In this document: in pieces, positions 33,312 to 45,790 of the stretch
Numbering within the stretch: the stretch's first letter is position 1
How the letters are laid out: each line of letters begins with the position of its first letter
DNA from: Owenia fusiformis
Taxonomy: Eukaryota; Annelida; Polychaeta; Sabellida; Oweniidae
DNA length: 64,000 nucleotides
NCBI GenBank assembly: GCA_903813345.2
Contig: CAIIXF020000003.1
Span: forward strand, 33,472,159 to 33,536,158
Reading direction: 5' to 3'
Notes under the pieces: generated by a model
Database searches by the model: none
Told to the model about the DNA's origin: nothing
Seen by the model: the letters and a program-made list of their open reading frames with translations, nothing else
Program-made: the position numbers and the translations under genes

Positions 33312-36260
33312 CTAAAAGCATGAAAGAACAGTTTCAAATTTTAGTTTATCTAAATACTCTTAAAGCCCCCAAAATATGTTTTTATTATTCATTTACTATT
33401 AACAGTGTAAAACACATTATCTTTTTGTTGAATAAAAAAATTGAAAAGCGATCCATTTTCCATTTATTATCACTTTAATTTTTGTTTTAGACAATTTTTT
33501 TCATTTCTTATTTGGTGTAGATTTCTGATAACTACCCCGGCATGTTAAGGTCGATTCGTAATTTCCGCCATTTTGATGCAATCCTCATAGAGTCACATGC
33601 TATTTCTTAAATATGGACTCATCCTTCCCAACACTGTCTCTATCTTTCAGTTTTGCACAAAGACTGCACTAATGTACCTAGAAAAGAGAGTGGAGAATAT
33701 GTTGTTTAAAATGTATGAAAATGAGGAAATGCAGTGACCTACTTTTTAAATATACAAAGTGAGTAGGTCACTACATTTTCTCATGTTTCATACATCTTAT
33801 GGAACAATTATTCACTAAACACTCTTTTTAATTTCCATGTATCTTAGTGTAGTCATTGTGCAAATGTGAAAGATGTAGACCGTATGCGAAACGAGTTACT
33901 TATTCCTTAAAATAACATAGACTCTGCCTCTTCATGTGGCACTTCCTTTGTAAACACATATTTTTCAATCACAAAGGACAAGTCTCCGTTTGGAGGAAGT
34001 CTCCTAGACTAGTATTTTTATGAAAAATATAGACATATGACCCAAATTAAATTATGAATATTCAAAAGAGGACATTTAAATCTACAAGGTGTAGTAAAAA
34101 ATATCAAAATTTACTGAAGCAGGCGTAACGTGCAGTAGACCTATTCATTAAAAGACGAGTCTCGATTTGGAGAAAGAAGTTCATCAGTGTACTGTGCTTT
34201 ATATATTATTTCATGAAAGATATAGAAATATCAACCAAATTAAATTATGGATATTCAAAAGAGGACATGTAAGTCTACATCTTCTTAACATATGTGGGCT
34301 ATGGCCTGAATATTTTCATTCCAAATTTCCCCAAAAAATTTTGACTTGAGGATTATCAGAAGAACCTAAAAAGCAAGGAATTAAAAGATCATTTTGCAAT
34401 AACATATGGAAATTGTATTTAAATTGTACATAAATGACATTTGTAATATTTTAGATTGCTTCTGGCATAGCTAATAAAATATGTGGCCTCTTATATGTCG
34501 ATGCTTTTCTGCCATGTTATTTTTGAAAAATTTAACATGGCTGAAACTCCTTACAAGAGGCCACAGGCTTATAACACAAATAATTAAATGATCTTTAAAA
34601 TACAAATGTTATTTTTTGTAGAATTTAAATACAATTTTCCGTGTATCATTGCACTGTTTTGCTGAGGTAAATAGACTAGTGAAATGGACTATAAATAATC
34701 GGAAATATACAAATGTCATTTGTGTACAATAAGATTATATTTTTCTGTATAATATTGCATAATAATGGTCCCCTGATTTCTTATTTTTAGGTTTTACTGG
34801 CGTAATAAAACATTAAAATGGACAGTCTGTTAAACTGCTTAAAAGTAACAATTTGAACATAAAAAATAAGAAATTTTAAGGTAACGCTTAAGTTAATCAA
34901 AAGTACAAAAAATGGCAGGCATATTTTTTTGACAAAGTCACAAGATTTTGTTTTCTGTTTTCTTTATATGTGAATGCATTTCCTGACTAAAGAGACATGT
35001 CAAGAAAGCTTCACATTTAAACGCATTTTTTTAACGATGAATTGGAGGTGCATGGGTCCCTAAAGCTAGCATGGAGACAGTGAAGTGAGGATAACTTTTT
35101 AAAATTTCAAGGAGTAGGATTGCAATGGAGACACATTTGTAAGACTCCAAAATGTCCACAAATCATCTTACCTTACCAAGGAACACTGAAGGAGCATTAA
35201 AATGTGTACTTCATGCATTTTTAGAGTATAATAAAGCTCAAACCAAAGTAAATTCTAAATATTTCATGTCCACCATTTTGTTTGCTGGGACTTTTTTCTA
35301 GTTCAAAATAATCCTCACTCATGTATCCATTGTTTACATTTAAAAAACATCAATAATGTATCTATCATGATTATTATACTGTTATACATAAAGTATACTA
35401 GTGATAATCCATGCCACTTGGTGAAGTCACAAAAACTTATATGAGGATTACAGGAAATATTTATCAGAAACTATGGTTTGAGCTTTATCATACTCTAACA
35501 ATGCAAGAAGAGCACATTTTCATGCTCCCTCGATGTTCCTTGGTAAGGTAAGATGATTTGTGATAATTTTGGATTCTTGCAAATGTTTGACTGTTGCAAG
35601 AATACTCCTTTAAATTTTCAAAAATTAGCCTCATTTCACGATCTTCATGTTAGCTTTGGGGACCCATTAACCTCCAATTCATAGTTATAAAAAATGTGTT
35701 TAAAAATGAAGTTATCTTTGACATGTCTCTTTAGTCAGGAAATGCATTCACATATAAGGAAAACAGAATACAAAATCATTTGACTTAGTCAAAAATATAT
35801 GGCTGCCATTTTTTGTACTTGTTTTGTAGTTTAGCTATCATATCTGTATCCTCTTATATTTTGATACTTCTCTGCCATGTTATTTTCGGAAAAATTAACA
35901 TGGCTGAGACTCCCTAAATTACAAAAGGCCACAGCTTTGCTGCACATTACACATTACTATCTGAAATATACAAAAGTTAGGATAAATATAAATGTTTCAT
36001 GGTCATTTGATTGCTTATTTTTTAAATTCAAAATACTCACACACATTTATGATTTTACTATATTGTGCAATAATATATGGAAAAACATATCCATATTGCT
36101 CAACTGGTCGCCATGTTATTTTTTCAGAATTTACATGGCATGGGTTCAACTGTAGACTGTATCCTTCGTCTGAATAAATATATTATATTCGGTCTGTTGG
36201 ATACATACTAGGTTCAACTGGTTGCTTTGGAGCAGTGTAACAGACTAATGTTTGACTTAC
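33312..36260 (-). other. Intron 1 of the STELLO-like gene, repeat-filled
   Basis: 2949 bases. It holds a foldback element related to 52662-53075 (about 33590-33900), direct repeats around gccatgttattttt (34500-34560 and 35860-35915), a 920 bp foldback element (34901-35820), and a segment 35988-36060 that recurs at 56868-56940. The two splice ends carry clear consensus signals. Confidence 0.8.
34901..35820. mobile_element. 920 bp foldback element inside the intron
   Basis: Long imperfect inverted repeat: aagtacaaaaaatggcag at the left end and its inverse at the right, arms ~34901-35290 and ~35440-35820. Shared blocks include gacatgtc near ctttagtcaggaaatgcatt and aaccaaagta/gtttgagcttta. No coding content. 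Present in the pre-mRNA, it would fold into a long RNA hairpin. Confidence 0.75.
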
Positions 36261-36604
36261 TGCCAGTCTGGTGGCGTTTTTGTGTCTGCCACCACCAACA
36301 GCTGCCATTCTGGTAAATTTGCCAAACTTTTGACATCTTGTGTAGGATATGATATACTCGTTACGATAATCCATTTATCTGCATTCCTCATGTTGCCTGC
36401 ATAAGTTATTTCGTTTGCATACGACATTTCATCACGTATTTCATCATCGATCTCTTTGAAAAAGAATTCTTTTTGGAGTCCTGCATTTTTCCCGATAAAT
36501 GCATACTTGAAAATTACACTGTAGACAAAAACGCTTAGAATGATCGTTACACATAACATTTTCATGGTGGACAAATTTCTCATCTTTTTTTGCTGGTGCT
36601 TCAT
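36261..36604 (-). CDS. STELLO/DUF288-like protein, exon 1 with signal anchor
   Basis: 114 codons plus two bases, from ATG 36604-36602 to donor GGCA/GTAAGT. Residues 1-15 are basic (MKHQQKKMRNLS) and residues ~16-36 are a single hydrophobic helix, so this is a type II signal anchor as in Golgi glycosyltransferases. From ~residue 77 it reads KWIIVTSISYPTQDVKSLA and then EWQLLVVADTKTPPDW, the conserved start of the DUF288 domain. I chose this Met because it gives the anchor directly; the frame has no better start. Start sites of this gene and of the GT92 gene diverge, 2.2 kb apart. Confidence 0.9.
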
Positions 36605-38807
36605 GAAATATACCTTCTTAGTATTTGTATTTCGAAGTGTGCATACTATTCAAATTGATCACAGCAATGGGTTGCAACAACAAAAGGAGGTCGATTGACC
36701 TCAGGGTACTCAACAAGTAGGCCTAAACTCCAAACAAGAACATATGAATGCCTATATTTGTGTTCGGTGGAGCTTTGTGGCTTAGAACATAATGTTTTCT
36801 ATTGGCTGAACGCAGGATTCAATTCAACATTGAGTTGAGTGAGTGAATGAGTGAATTAGTCCATGATGGTATTACTTCGGAATATAAAAAATCAGTAGCA
36901 CATTATAGCACAGCAACATTTGAACCAATTTTAAGGATATCCATATGTCTTGAATTAAAAAAAGTTTGCTGAAAAAACTTCGGGCTTTGAGGTCGAAAAA
37001 TGTCTCATCATAAGGGGTCAAAAACGTAAAAATTTTCATCCGAATTTTTACACATTTTATAAGACCAAAATTATAAAAACTTTGATGTAATTTTAAGAAG
37101 TAAATTTTGTAATTACTAATTAGTTTTTGTTTAATTTTTCAAATATTGCTCAAGCAGGTACATCAAAATAATAATTTCGTACTACGACACTTTTGAAAAA
37201 TTGAAAAACGTTTTTTCTTCGAACAGCAATATTAAAAAGGAAGTGATCTATCATTTTTTATTTTTGAATTCCCGGTGTGCGAATATTAAAAAAATCCTCT
37301 CATATTTGGAGATAATATGTCTCTTAATCCCTTAAACCCCCCCCCATTCCCTAACATGGGTGATCAAAAGACTTCCAGCTTTACGTGAACACTGGTGATC
37401 CGCTCGATTACGGTTCGTTTCGGTAACAAAATGTCGGAACGTGGAAGGTATATGGTTTTTCTTTTTTCCTTATTTCACGCGTCGTAGGCAGAATCCCCAC
37501 GATATTTTTTCTCACAAAAGTATATCAGTATCATATTACATAAACGGTAGGGGTTGAAAGTGCAGATCTTTCAGTAACTTAAGGATGTTCCCTGGACGAA
37601 GTTGAAAACGATGAACACCAACCCCTAATTTTTCTTTTCAAAATGTGAAGTACATAGCATAACTAAGTGTTTCTGTGAGTTTAAGAAAAAGTTAAATATT
37701 CAAAAGTGTGTTTTGGGGTGAAAACCTGATTTTTAACATGGGTTTCAATGAGAAAGTGCCACGCCCACTTTTGTCAAATATTGACACTTTAGAGGCCTCT
37801 TGCTCAGAAAAAAGCACACTAACATATGGTTTTTAAAGTTTTAATATTCTTTGTTGCCCGTGAGAATCCCAGAAAACCATTTTTGAGAAAAAGTTAAATA
37901 CTATTGAATATTTTCCTATCTGACCAGGGAACATCCTTAAGTGAGGAATTAATTCTGTTGTCGTCTGAACTATTTGTTCGCAAATGAGTACATTTTCTTA
38001 AACATAAGATACTGATACACGTTTGTGATAAAAATGTCGTGGGAATTCTGCCTTCAACGTGTGAAATAAGGAAAAAAAGAAAAATCGTACCTTCGACGTT
38101 CCGACATTTTGTTACCGAAACGGTTCCAGCGTAATCGAGTGGATCACCAGTGGTAAAAACGGAAAATCCAGGTGTCATTTATTTTGTGCATGGTTATTTT
38201 CTATATAAAGAAATATAAACACTTTATCGTATTTGCAATTTTAGGCCCAGCCAGGTGAACAACGACCGCAAGCATTTAATATATAGAATAGCACCACATC
38301 TACAACACACCACTGAAACATGGTTCACTAGCTATTGCCTGGGTCACAATTGCTCTTATCCATCGGGCAGCGCCCGGCCGATCGAGTATCAACAAAACAC
38401 TGGCCGATGAATCGGAACAAACGTGAATCAGGGATAACTACGTTCATTGTGTTTATTCATTGTTCATTCAATGGGGACTGAATAAAAGCTATAATTACAC
38501 AATGCACATGTAGTCTAATGGCTGGATGCCACGATCAACATAGTCAATAGCCGTGACGAGCAAACGCAAAGTAACAGTCTCGCGCATATAACCAATAAAA
38601 CATGTCATTATGGCTTTAATTTCCGCCTGTTACATGATACTTTTCGTAAGACTATCGCATTGTATATGTCATGTAGTATGTGTTGGGATAAGCTCAGTTC
38701 ATTTCATTACGTTTATGCATATGTAAAGGTACAGCCAACGTTCACAAGATAGAGAAAGGGAGAGAGATGTGACTGTGACGTATCGAATCAGAAGAAGCTG
38801 TTTTAAC
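36605..38807. promoter_or_regulatory. Intergenic region between two divergent glycosyltransferase-type genes
   Basis: 2.2 kb lying between the start codons of the STELLO-like gene (minus) and the GT92 gene (plus). It must hold both promoters and 5' UTRs unless further upstream exons exist. I could not place TATA boxes with confidence. A 760 bp foldback element fills the middle (37391-38151). The part 38340-38620 is the least AT-rich and has cggccgatcgag and gtctcgcgcatataaccaataaa, possible promoter sequence of the GT92 side. Confidence 0.5.
37391..38151. mobile_element. 760 bp foldback element between the divergent genes
   Basis: Ends actggtgatccgctcgatta and the inverse cgagtggatcaccagt. 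Arms ~37391-37600 and ~37920-38151 share gttaccgaaa/ttcggtaac, cgacattttgt and aaggatgttccctgg/ccagggaacatcctt. No coding content. Confidence 0.8.
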
Positions 38808-38812
38808 ATGAG
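38808..38812 (+). CDS. GT92 glycosyltransferase, exon 1 (start codon plus two bases)
   Basis: ATGAG followed by the strong donor GTAAGG. Joined to the acceptor at 46426 it reads ATG AGA GTA ATA, giving MRVIGLRKLSWLAGVV, a perfect start for a type II signal anchor in the right phase. The 5' UTR lies upstream, extent unknown. This exon is inferred from phase and context, not from transcripts. Confidence 0.6.
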
Positions 38813-38989
38813 GTAAGGCACAGGAATTCGTCTAGAAGAAAAAAGAATTCAATAGAGCAAGCCTTGACTCAATAAGCAAAGAAAAGTAAACTTCCCTGTG
38901 GGTAAGGAATTCATATATGTTTTCTGTAAGAATCAAAGATATTGCCTGGTTTGTAGTCTTGCAATATTACCTGGAAGTGACTTGTTGTC

Positions 38990-39190
38990 AAGCTCTTAGA
39001 TGAGGTAAAATGTGTACGTTTGCCCATTTTAAGTCTGTTACACTGCTTCAAAGGCAAGCAGTTAAGGGTCAGCTGGAAAGTAACATTTTGGTCAAAAATT
39101 GCTGTACTTCCACATGTTATTTTCTGGTACAGAATTAAGTATGAAGGCATGTGTGTATTTCCTTGCTTTTTTCAGGAAAGTATTATTACA
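38990..39190. repeat. Left arm of a foldback element split by the LINE
   Basis: Inverse of 45221-45510. Shared blocks are ttccttgcttttttcaggaa, atgttattttctgg, tttggtcaaaaat and gtctgttacactgcttcaaa. The right arm carries an extra ~110 bp block. Between left and right arm sits the L1-like insertion. Confidence 0.75.
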
Positions 39191-39359
39191 CTGTCTACTT
39201 TAAGTAAACCCGGAAACAGGTCAATGGTAGCTCCTGTGTCGTCTGGAAACTTTGAAAGAAAATTTGGAAAAATAGAAAGTGTGAAATATCCGCTGGAGTT
39301 CCCATTGAACTCCTACCAGATATTCTAAAAGAAGACAATGTATTAATGATACTTTCCTG

Positions 39360-40500
39360 CTCCTTTATAGAATTGCAATGTATATGTCAGTGCTCCTTTA
39401 TAGAATTGCAATGTATATGTCCATGCTCCTTTATAGAATTGCAATGTATATGTCAATGCTCCTTTATAGAATTGCAAATTATAAATGTAACCTTGCATCA
39501 TTAGTGTAACATGATAAACATAAGACCATTAATGTCATGCACTTTATTTGTCAATGCACCTTATTGAATTGCAAATTATAAACGTAATCTTGCTTTATAA
39601 TGGTAATGTGGTAACCATGCAGCGTATATTTATACTTGTATGAATGAGTGTGAAACATTATAATGTGTACTTTCGTATTAAATATATCATCTCTGATAAT
39701 GTCATGCACTTTATATGTCAATGCACCTTATAGTATTGCAAATTACAAATGTAATCTTATTTTATAACGGTAACATGGTAACCATGCGGCGTATATGTAT
39801 GAGTGAGTGTGAAACATTATCATGTGTACTCTAGTATTAAATATATCATCTCTGATAATACCATGCATCTTATATGTCAATGCACCTCATGGGACTGCAA
39901 ATTATAAATGTAATCTTGTTTTTCTAACGGTAACATGGTAACCATGCAGCATATATGTATACATGTATGAATGAGTGTGAAGCATTATCGTGTGTTACAA
40001 TGGTAAAATGGTAACAAGGCATATGTCAAGGTATATCAATAATTTTGACACATTGTCATGTATTCTCTCGTGTTAAAAAGTCACCTCCGTTAAAGCCAAG
40101 CATTCCATATGTCAATGCCCCTCCTAGAAATGCAAATTATGTAATTATGCTTTATAATGGTAATATGGTAACCATATAGCGTATATATCTACGTATATCA
40201 AGGAGTTTGAAATATTGGCGTAATAAAATGCCATCTCCGTTTTATGTCATGTATTTTATATGCCAATGTACCTTATTGAATTGCAAATCATAAATGTAAT
40301 CATGCGTTGTGTGGGTAACATGGTAATCATACAGTGTATATCTATGTATAAGAATGATTTTAAAAACATCAACTTCAGGTTTGCGGTATGGCAATTTGTA
40401 AAAAACATGCAATCTATACACCAATGCACCACTAATTAAAATGCAAATTGTAAATATTGTTATCATGCAGAGTTGCATATTGGCATTTGCTTAAATGGTT
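39360..40500 (+). repeat. Tandem monomers in the LINE 5' UTR
   Basis: First come four copies of a ~33 bp unit (ctcctttatagaattgcaat and gtatatgtcaatg). Then five or six copies of a ~150-170 bp unit follow, marked by ggtaaccatgcagcgtata at about 39611, 39778, 39938, 40168 and 40320. They lie inside the target duplication, so they belong to the element. Confidence 0.8.
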
Positions 40501-41150
40501 TTAGACGAGTTGCAAATGATAAGATGTAGTTTTTTTTCGTGTAGTGATAGGCTCCACGCATTGCATGAAGTATATGTATATGAACAAGTTGAAAATTATC
40601 GGGGGTACTCTTGTGTCATAAAACTTTTATTTTTAAATAGCCATATATCTTTATAGTCTGAAGAGATATAGGCATGTCCTGTGTAAAACCTGAAGTAATT
40701 TACATGTATTCGACCTATATACAATTGTTATAAGATGTATCATATTGTTAATAGCAGGTTTTTGCATGAATACTTCTATCATCCATTTAACCATACATTG
40801 TAACCAGATTGATTTTAACGATGTTTCTTTGCTTGTAGAGTTGTATTTGTATTAAAGACACATGTAAAGTGTCGATATGCCATTCAGTGTCTTATAAGGC
40901 ACGGCTCTCTGTTTGTTATGTTACTTTATTTTCATTGTTCTTTGTTGTTGAAAATCAGACTTTGACATTTAAATACCTCATCTTCAGGCGGAAACCGAAA
41001 ATCTTTTCAGCCAATACACACTATGCTCCCATCTGAACTAGATAGCATTTACATAATATATATACATGCTCCCTTCATACCAAATCCACAATTCACCTTA
41101 ATTTATAATAACACACTTCACTTTTCTAATTCAGTTAAATACGTCCCAAA

Positions 41151-44100
41151 ATGAATAACTTAAGTATCATCTCCTATAATGTAAGAGGTATTAGAGATTA
41201 TTCAAAAAGACAACGTATCTTCCATCACCTTTCAATACGACGCCAGCGATTGTGATGCTTCAAGAAACTCATTCAAACGAAAATGATTTGGATATATGGA
41301 AAAATAATTGGGGTAATGATATAATTTTCTCGCACGGTACAAATGATAGCAGAGGCGTTGCAATACTCTTAGATAAGTCTCTAAACTATAAAATACACGA
41401 TAAAATGCAAGATAAAAACGGAAGATACATTATTTTGGACATTTCTCTTGATGAACAAAGAGTATTACTAATTAATTTATACGCTCCAACACAAAATCAT
41501 GAAAAGCAGCAAAAACTGTTAATTGATGAAATTGAGAAACACATTTTGAATATGAATGCCGAAAATATCATTTTAGGTGGCGACTTTAATGTAATACTTA
41601 ATCCACGCTTAGATAAAATGGGAGGGGGGAATGATAAGTTAACTTCATACGCCAAGAGAATTGAAACTTTTATGGATACATTTGACTTAACTGACACGTT
41701 TCGAACAGCATACCCCGATATAAAACGTTACACTTGGAGGCAAAAACATCCCTTTAGGCAATCGAGACTCGATTATTTTCTTATTTCGACTCACTTGCTC
41801 AACCAATTTGATGATATTAAGATCTTACCTGGACTCTTATCAGATCATAGCATTTTAAAATTACAACTAGGCGAAGTTAATAAAGAACGAGGAAAGGGTC
41901 TGTGGAAATTTAATAACAACTTGCTAAATGAATCTGAATTCGCGGCTAAAATTCGAGATTGTATAGCAGAATCAAAATTAAAGCATGGTTACCTGGATAA
42001 TAAAGGCTTACTTTGGGAAATGGTTAAATTAGATATACGTTCGAGCACAATTTCACATTCTATTTACAAATCGAAAATGCGTAAAAAAACTAATACTGAA
42101 TTGAAATCCAAATTATCCATTCTAGAAACCAAGATAAATCAAGATGATGTAACGGAAGCACTACAAAATGAATATTTTAATACAAAATTGGAAATTGAGA
42201 ACCTAAACAAAAATGAAACCTTAGCCTCCATAGTCCGATCAAAAACTAAATGGTATGAAAACGGCGAAAAGAACAGCAAATTTTTCCTTACTTTAGAACA
42301 CCGCAACTACATCAATAAAACCATTCAAAAACTACAAACTGAAAATGGTACAATCATAAACGACCCTAAAGAAATCTTAAATGAACAAAAAAGATATTAC
42401 GAAAATTTGTACACCGAAAGGTTAAATAATGAAGACCTACCACCAAACATAGATATTTTTGTTGAACAATTGAATATTCCAAAGTTAACTGAAGATGAAA
42501 AGGTGTCTTGCGAGGGCTTGTTAACGATTGAAGAATGTGCTCAATCTCTCAAAAATATGCCAAATGATAAGTCTCCTGGTACTGATGGTTTCACAACTAA
42601 CTTCTACAAGTTTTTCTGGATTAACATTAAAGATCTAGTTGTCGATAGTTTGAATTATGGCTTTGAGTCTGGAGAACTCTCTATCTCACAAAAACAAGGA
42701 GTCGTTACCTTAATTCCAAAAAAAGATAAAATTAGATTATTCCTCAAAAATTGGAGACCAATTACCCTTTTAAACACCGACTATAAAATAGGCACCAAAT
42801 CAATTGCTAACAGAATACGGAAAACCTTAACATCCATAATAAATACCGACCAATCCGCATATGTAACAGATCGATACATAGGGGAAAACATTAGAATTAT
42901 AGAAGATATTTTAGAATACACAGACCAAGGTAACATCCCCGGGATACTCCTACAAATCGATTTTGAGAAAGCCTTCGATTCCGTCAACTGGAATTTCATC
43001 GAGAAAGCGCTTAATTTATTCAATTTTGGTAATACATTGATCAAATGGGTAAAAACTTTTTACAAAAATGCTCAAACGTGTATATCCAACAACGGATACC
43101 AATCGACTATGTTTTCACCTTCTAGGGGAGTCCGACAAGGATGCCCCCTATCGGCATACCTTTTCATAATAGTGGCGGAAATACTAGCTTTATCTATTAG
43201 ACAAAATATAAATATCCAAGGCATTATTTTGAATAATACTGAGATTAAACTTTCAATGTTTGCGGACGATACAACTTTTTTCCTAGATTCAATTGCATCA
43301 ACTGAAAATGCCCTTCAGACTCTAAAAAGATTCTCTGAAATTTCTGGCCTCAAGCCCAACCTTCAGAAAACAGAAGGAAGATGGTTAGGTCTCTTTAAAA
43401 CATCACCCCCACAAATTGCACCAAAAAGTCTTGTCTCAAAAATTAAAATCAATAATGAAAATTTTTACACCCTCGGAGTATGGTTTAGTCAAAATATAAA
43501 CGAACGGAATGACCTTAACTTCTCTCCTAAGATTAAATCTATAGAAAATTTATTTAAAATATGGGAATGGAGGAACCTTAGCTTAATAGGAAAAAACGTG
43601 TTGATCAAAGCTCTAGGGATTTCAAAACTAACATATCAAGCATCAACCATACTTGTACCAAAACACATCATTAATAATGTTCAAAATCTCATTAATAACT
43701 TTTTATGGAACAGAAAACCTCCATTAATAAGTAACTTAACAACCATAGGAAAAATTGAAAAAGGGGGAATCAAGAGCTTACATTTTGAAACGCAAATAAA
43801 AGCTTTACAAATACAATGGGTAAAAAGATTATACCAGAAAAAGCCCAGCAAATGGAAGCAATATTTCTACAGCTTTTTTCCTAATCTAGACTCTGAGACC
43901 ATATTTCATTCAAAATTTCCCGATGACAAGTTGGCCAGGTTACCCCCTTTCTACTATAATATCATGGAAACCTGGAAATTATTACATAATAAAGAGCCCT
44001 ATAATAAAGAACTTGCTTTAAAAGAGTATATCTGGAATAATGAGTTCATAAAAATTAATGACAAAACCCTAAATTATGCAAGCTGGATAAGTAAAGGAAT

Positions 44101-44923
44101 CCTTCAAATAAAAGATCTCGTTAACAATAATGAATTCTTAGGTTTCGAAGATTTCTCTTTAAAATATAATATTAATACACCTTTCGTTACTTTCTATGGC
44201 TTAATTCATGCAATTCCACACTCCTGGAAACAACATATTAAAAACAATCTAAGCAACAAGGCACTTAAAGACGAAGAACTCCAAATCAAAAACACGACAA
44301 TAAACGTCAAATCTATAAAAACTAAAACCATATATTGGATTCTCGTAGATAATTTATTTAAAGAACCCAACGGGAAAAAATATCTAAATTCAAAATTCAA
44401 CTTTTCAGAAGAAGATTGGAAACACATTTTTACATTACCTTTTAAGACGGTTCGAGAACCGAGAATACAATGCCTTCAATACAAACTTGTTTTAAACGTT
44501 ACACCAAATAACCAATTTTTAACTCGAAAGAAAATAAAAAATTCAAATTTATGCGACTTTTGTAAAAACGATAAAATAGATGATACGATACACTTCTTCA
44601 TAGAGTGCCCAAACTCTTCCAAGATTTGGGATGACTTTAAAAATTTTTTCAATATTGATCTTACAATTAAAGACATAATTGTCGGGAAATTAGATCAAGA
44701 ACGCGACCACACTTCAAAAGCAATTAATTTTTGCATATTGTATATAAAAAGCTTAATACATAAATCAAGACTTGTTAATACTAAAATAACATTTATGCAA
44801 ATAAAAGAAATCCTAAAATACAAAATCAATGACGAACGAAATATTGCAAACTTAAATGGCACACTGGAAAGTTTCGGCGAGACTTGGAGATGGGTTATAG
44901 ATAGATTAAACCAACAGCATTGA
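41151..44923 (+). CDS. L1-like ORF2: endonuclease and reverse transcriptase, one frameshift near the start
   Basis: The ATG at 41151 opens MNNLSIISYNVRGIRD, the usual start of an APE-type endonuclease. That frame stops at 41253, and the rest lies one frame away, open from before 41255 to the TGA at 44921-44923 (about 1222 residues). The break sits around 41228-41233, in a ccttt run. Numbered in the long frame: endonuclease motifs QETHS (~4), GGDFN and SDHS; RT with DKSPGTDGF, NWRPITLLNTDYKI, QIDFEKAFDSVNW, RQGCPLSAYLF and the FADD active site (D672, D673); C-terminal CCHC motif C-x2-C-x8-H-x4-C. It nicks target DNA and primes reverse transcription there. A single-base fault may be real or a sequencing error. 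Confidence 0.9.
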
Positions 44924-45187
44924 ATTTTTGGTTTTACTTTATACCCTTTTATATTAAAATATTGTCAGCACAATACGATTGAAAGATAATCGTATTGCAT
45001 GTATTGTATTTTCAAATGGTACCCTTTTAAATTAAGTTAAATTAAATACTCTGAATGGAGATGGTCTGAAAAGCTTAAAACATATAATTGTTAAATATAA
45101 ATATGTAATAATATTATTGAATATTCAATGTATATGGATTTGATCTGTATGTATATTATGTATAATGTTTTGTGTAAGAAAGATGCA

Positions 45188-45224
<37 letters not shown>

Positions 45225-45235
45225 ATACTTTCCTG

Positions 45236-45510
45236 AAAAAAGCAAGGAAATTGACACATGCCTTCATACTTTATTTTGTATCAGAAAATAACATGCGCAG
45301 GTATAGCGATTTTTTACCAAAATGTTATTTTCCAGCTGTACCTTAAAGCGGAAATATAAGAAATCTAAATAATATTGTGCAATAATATATTGTCATTCGT
45401 GTGCAATATGAATATATTTTTCTATATATTATGGCACAATGGTCTATAGATTTCTTAATTTTCAGGTTCAACTGCTTGCCTTTGAAACAGTGTAACAGAC
45501 TGTACACAAT
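45236..45510. repeat. Right arm of the foldback element split by the LINE
   Basis: Inverse of the left arm at 38990-39190. It contains an extra block with attgtgcaataatatattgt and aatatatttttctata that recurs, diverged, at 34430-34800 and 36055-36090, so small AT-rich MITEs of one family are shared between the introns of both host genes. Confidence 0.65.
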
Positions 45511-45539
45511 CCTCATTGGAGTCTTATGTTGCTCTAGGA

Positions 45540-45790
45540 GTACATCAATCTCACTAGAAATTAAAGAGTGAGAGACAAAATGTATAAAAATGAGAAAGTT
45601 CAGTGACCCAATTATTCTGTACTTTTAAAGAGTAGCTAGGTCACCGAATTTTCTAATTTTTCAAAAACAATATTCTCTCCATTCATTTCGATGTACATTC
45701 GTGCAATATTTGTGTAAACCTGAAAGATGTAAACTGTATTAGTTATGTGTTCCCGAGAATAACATTTGACACCAATGAAGATTGCATGAA
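45540..45790. repeat. Foldback MITE of the 52662 family
   Basis: Contains gtataaaaatgagaaa, ttcagtgacc and the inverse ggtcac near its centre, as in the elements at about 33590-33900 and 52662-53075. It lies in the GT92 intron. Confidence 0.6.

Larger units (their letters stand above)
39360..45220 (+). mobile_element. Near-full-length L1-like non-LTR retrotransposon
   Basis: 5861 bp, flanked by a perfect 15 bp target duplication, AATGATACTTTCCTG, at 39345-39359 and 45221-45235, with a ~31 base poly(A) tail at 45190-45220. Layout: tandem-repeat 5' UTR (39360-40500), unique leader (40500-41150), one long ORF (41151-44923) with endonuclease and reverse transcriptase, and a short 3' UTR with AATAAA just before the tail. 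No ORF1 was found. It lies in the first intron of the GT92 gene, in the same direction as the gene. The clean duplication and nearly open ORF point to recent insertion. Confidence 0.93.
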
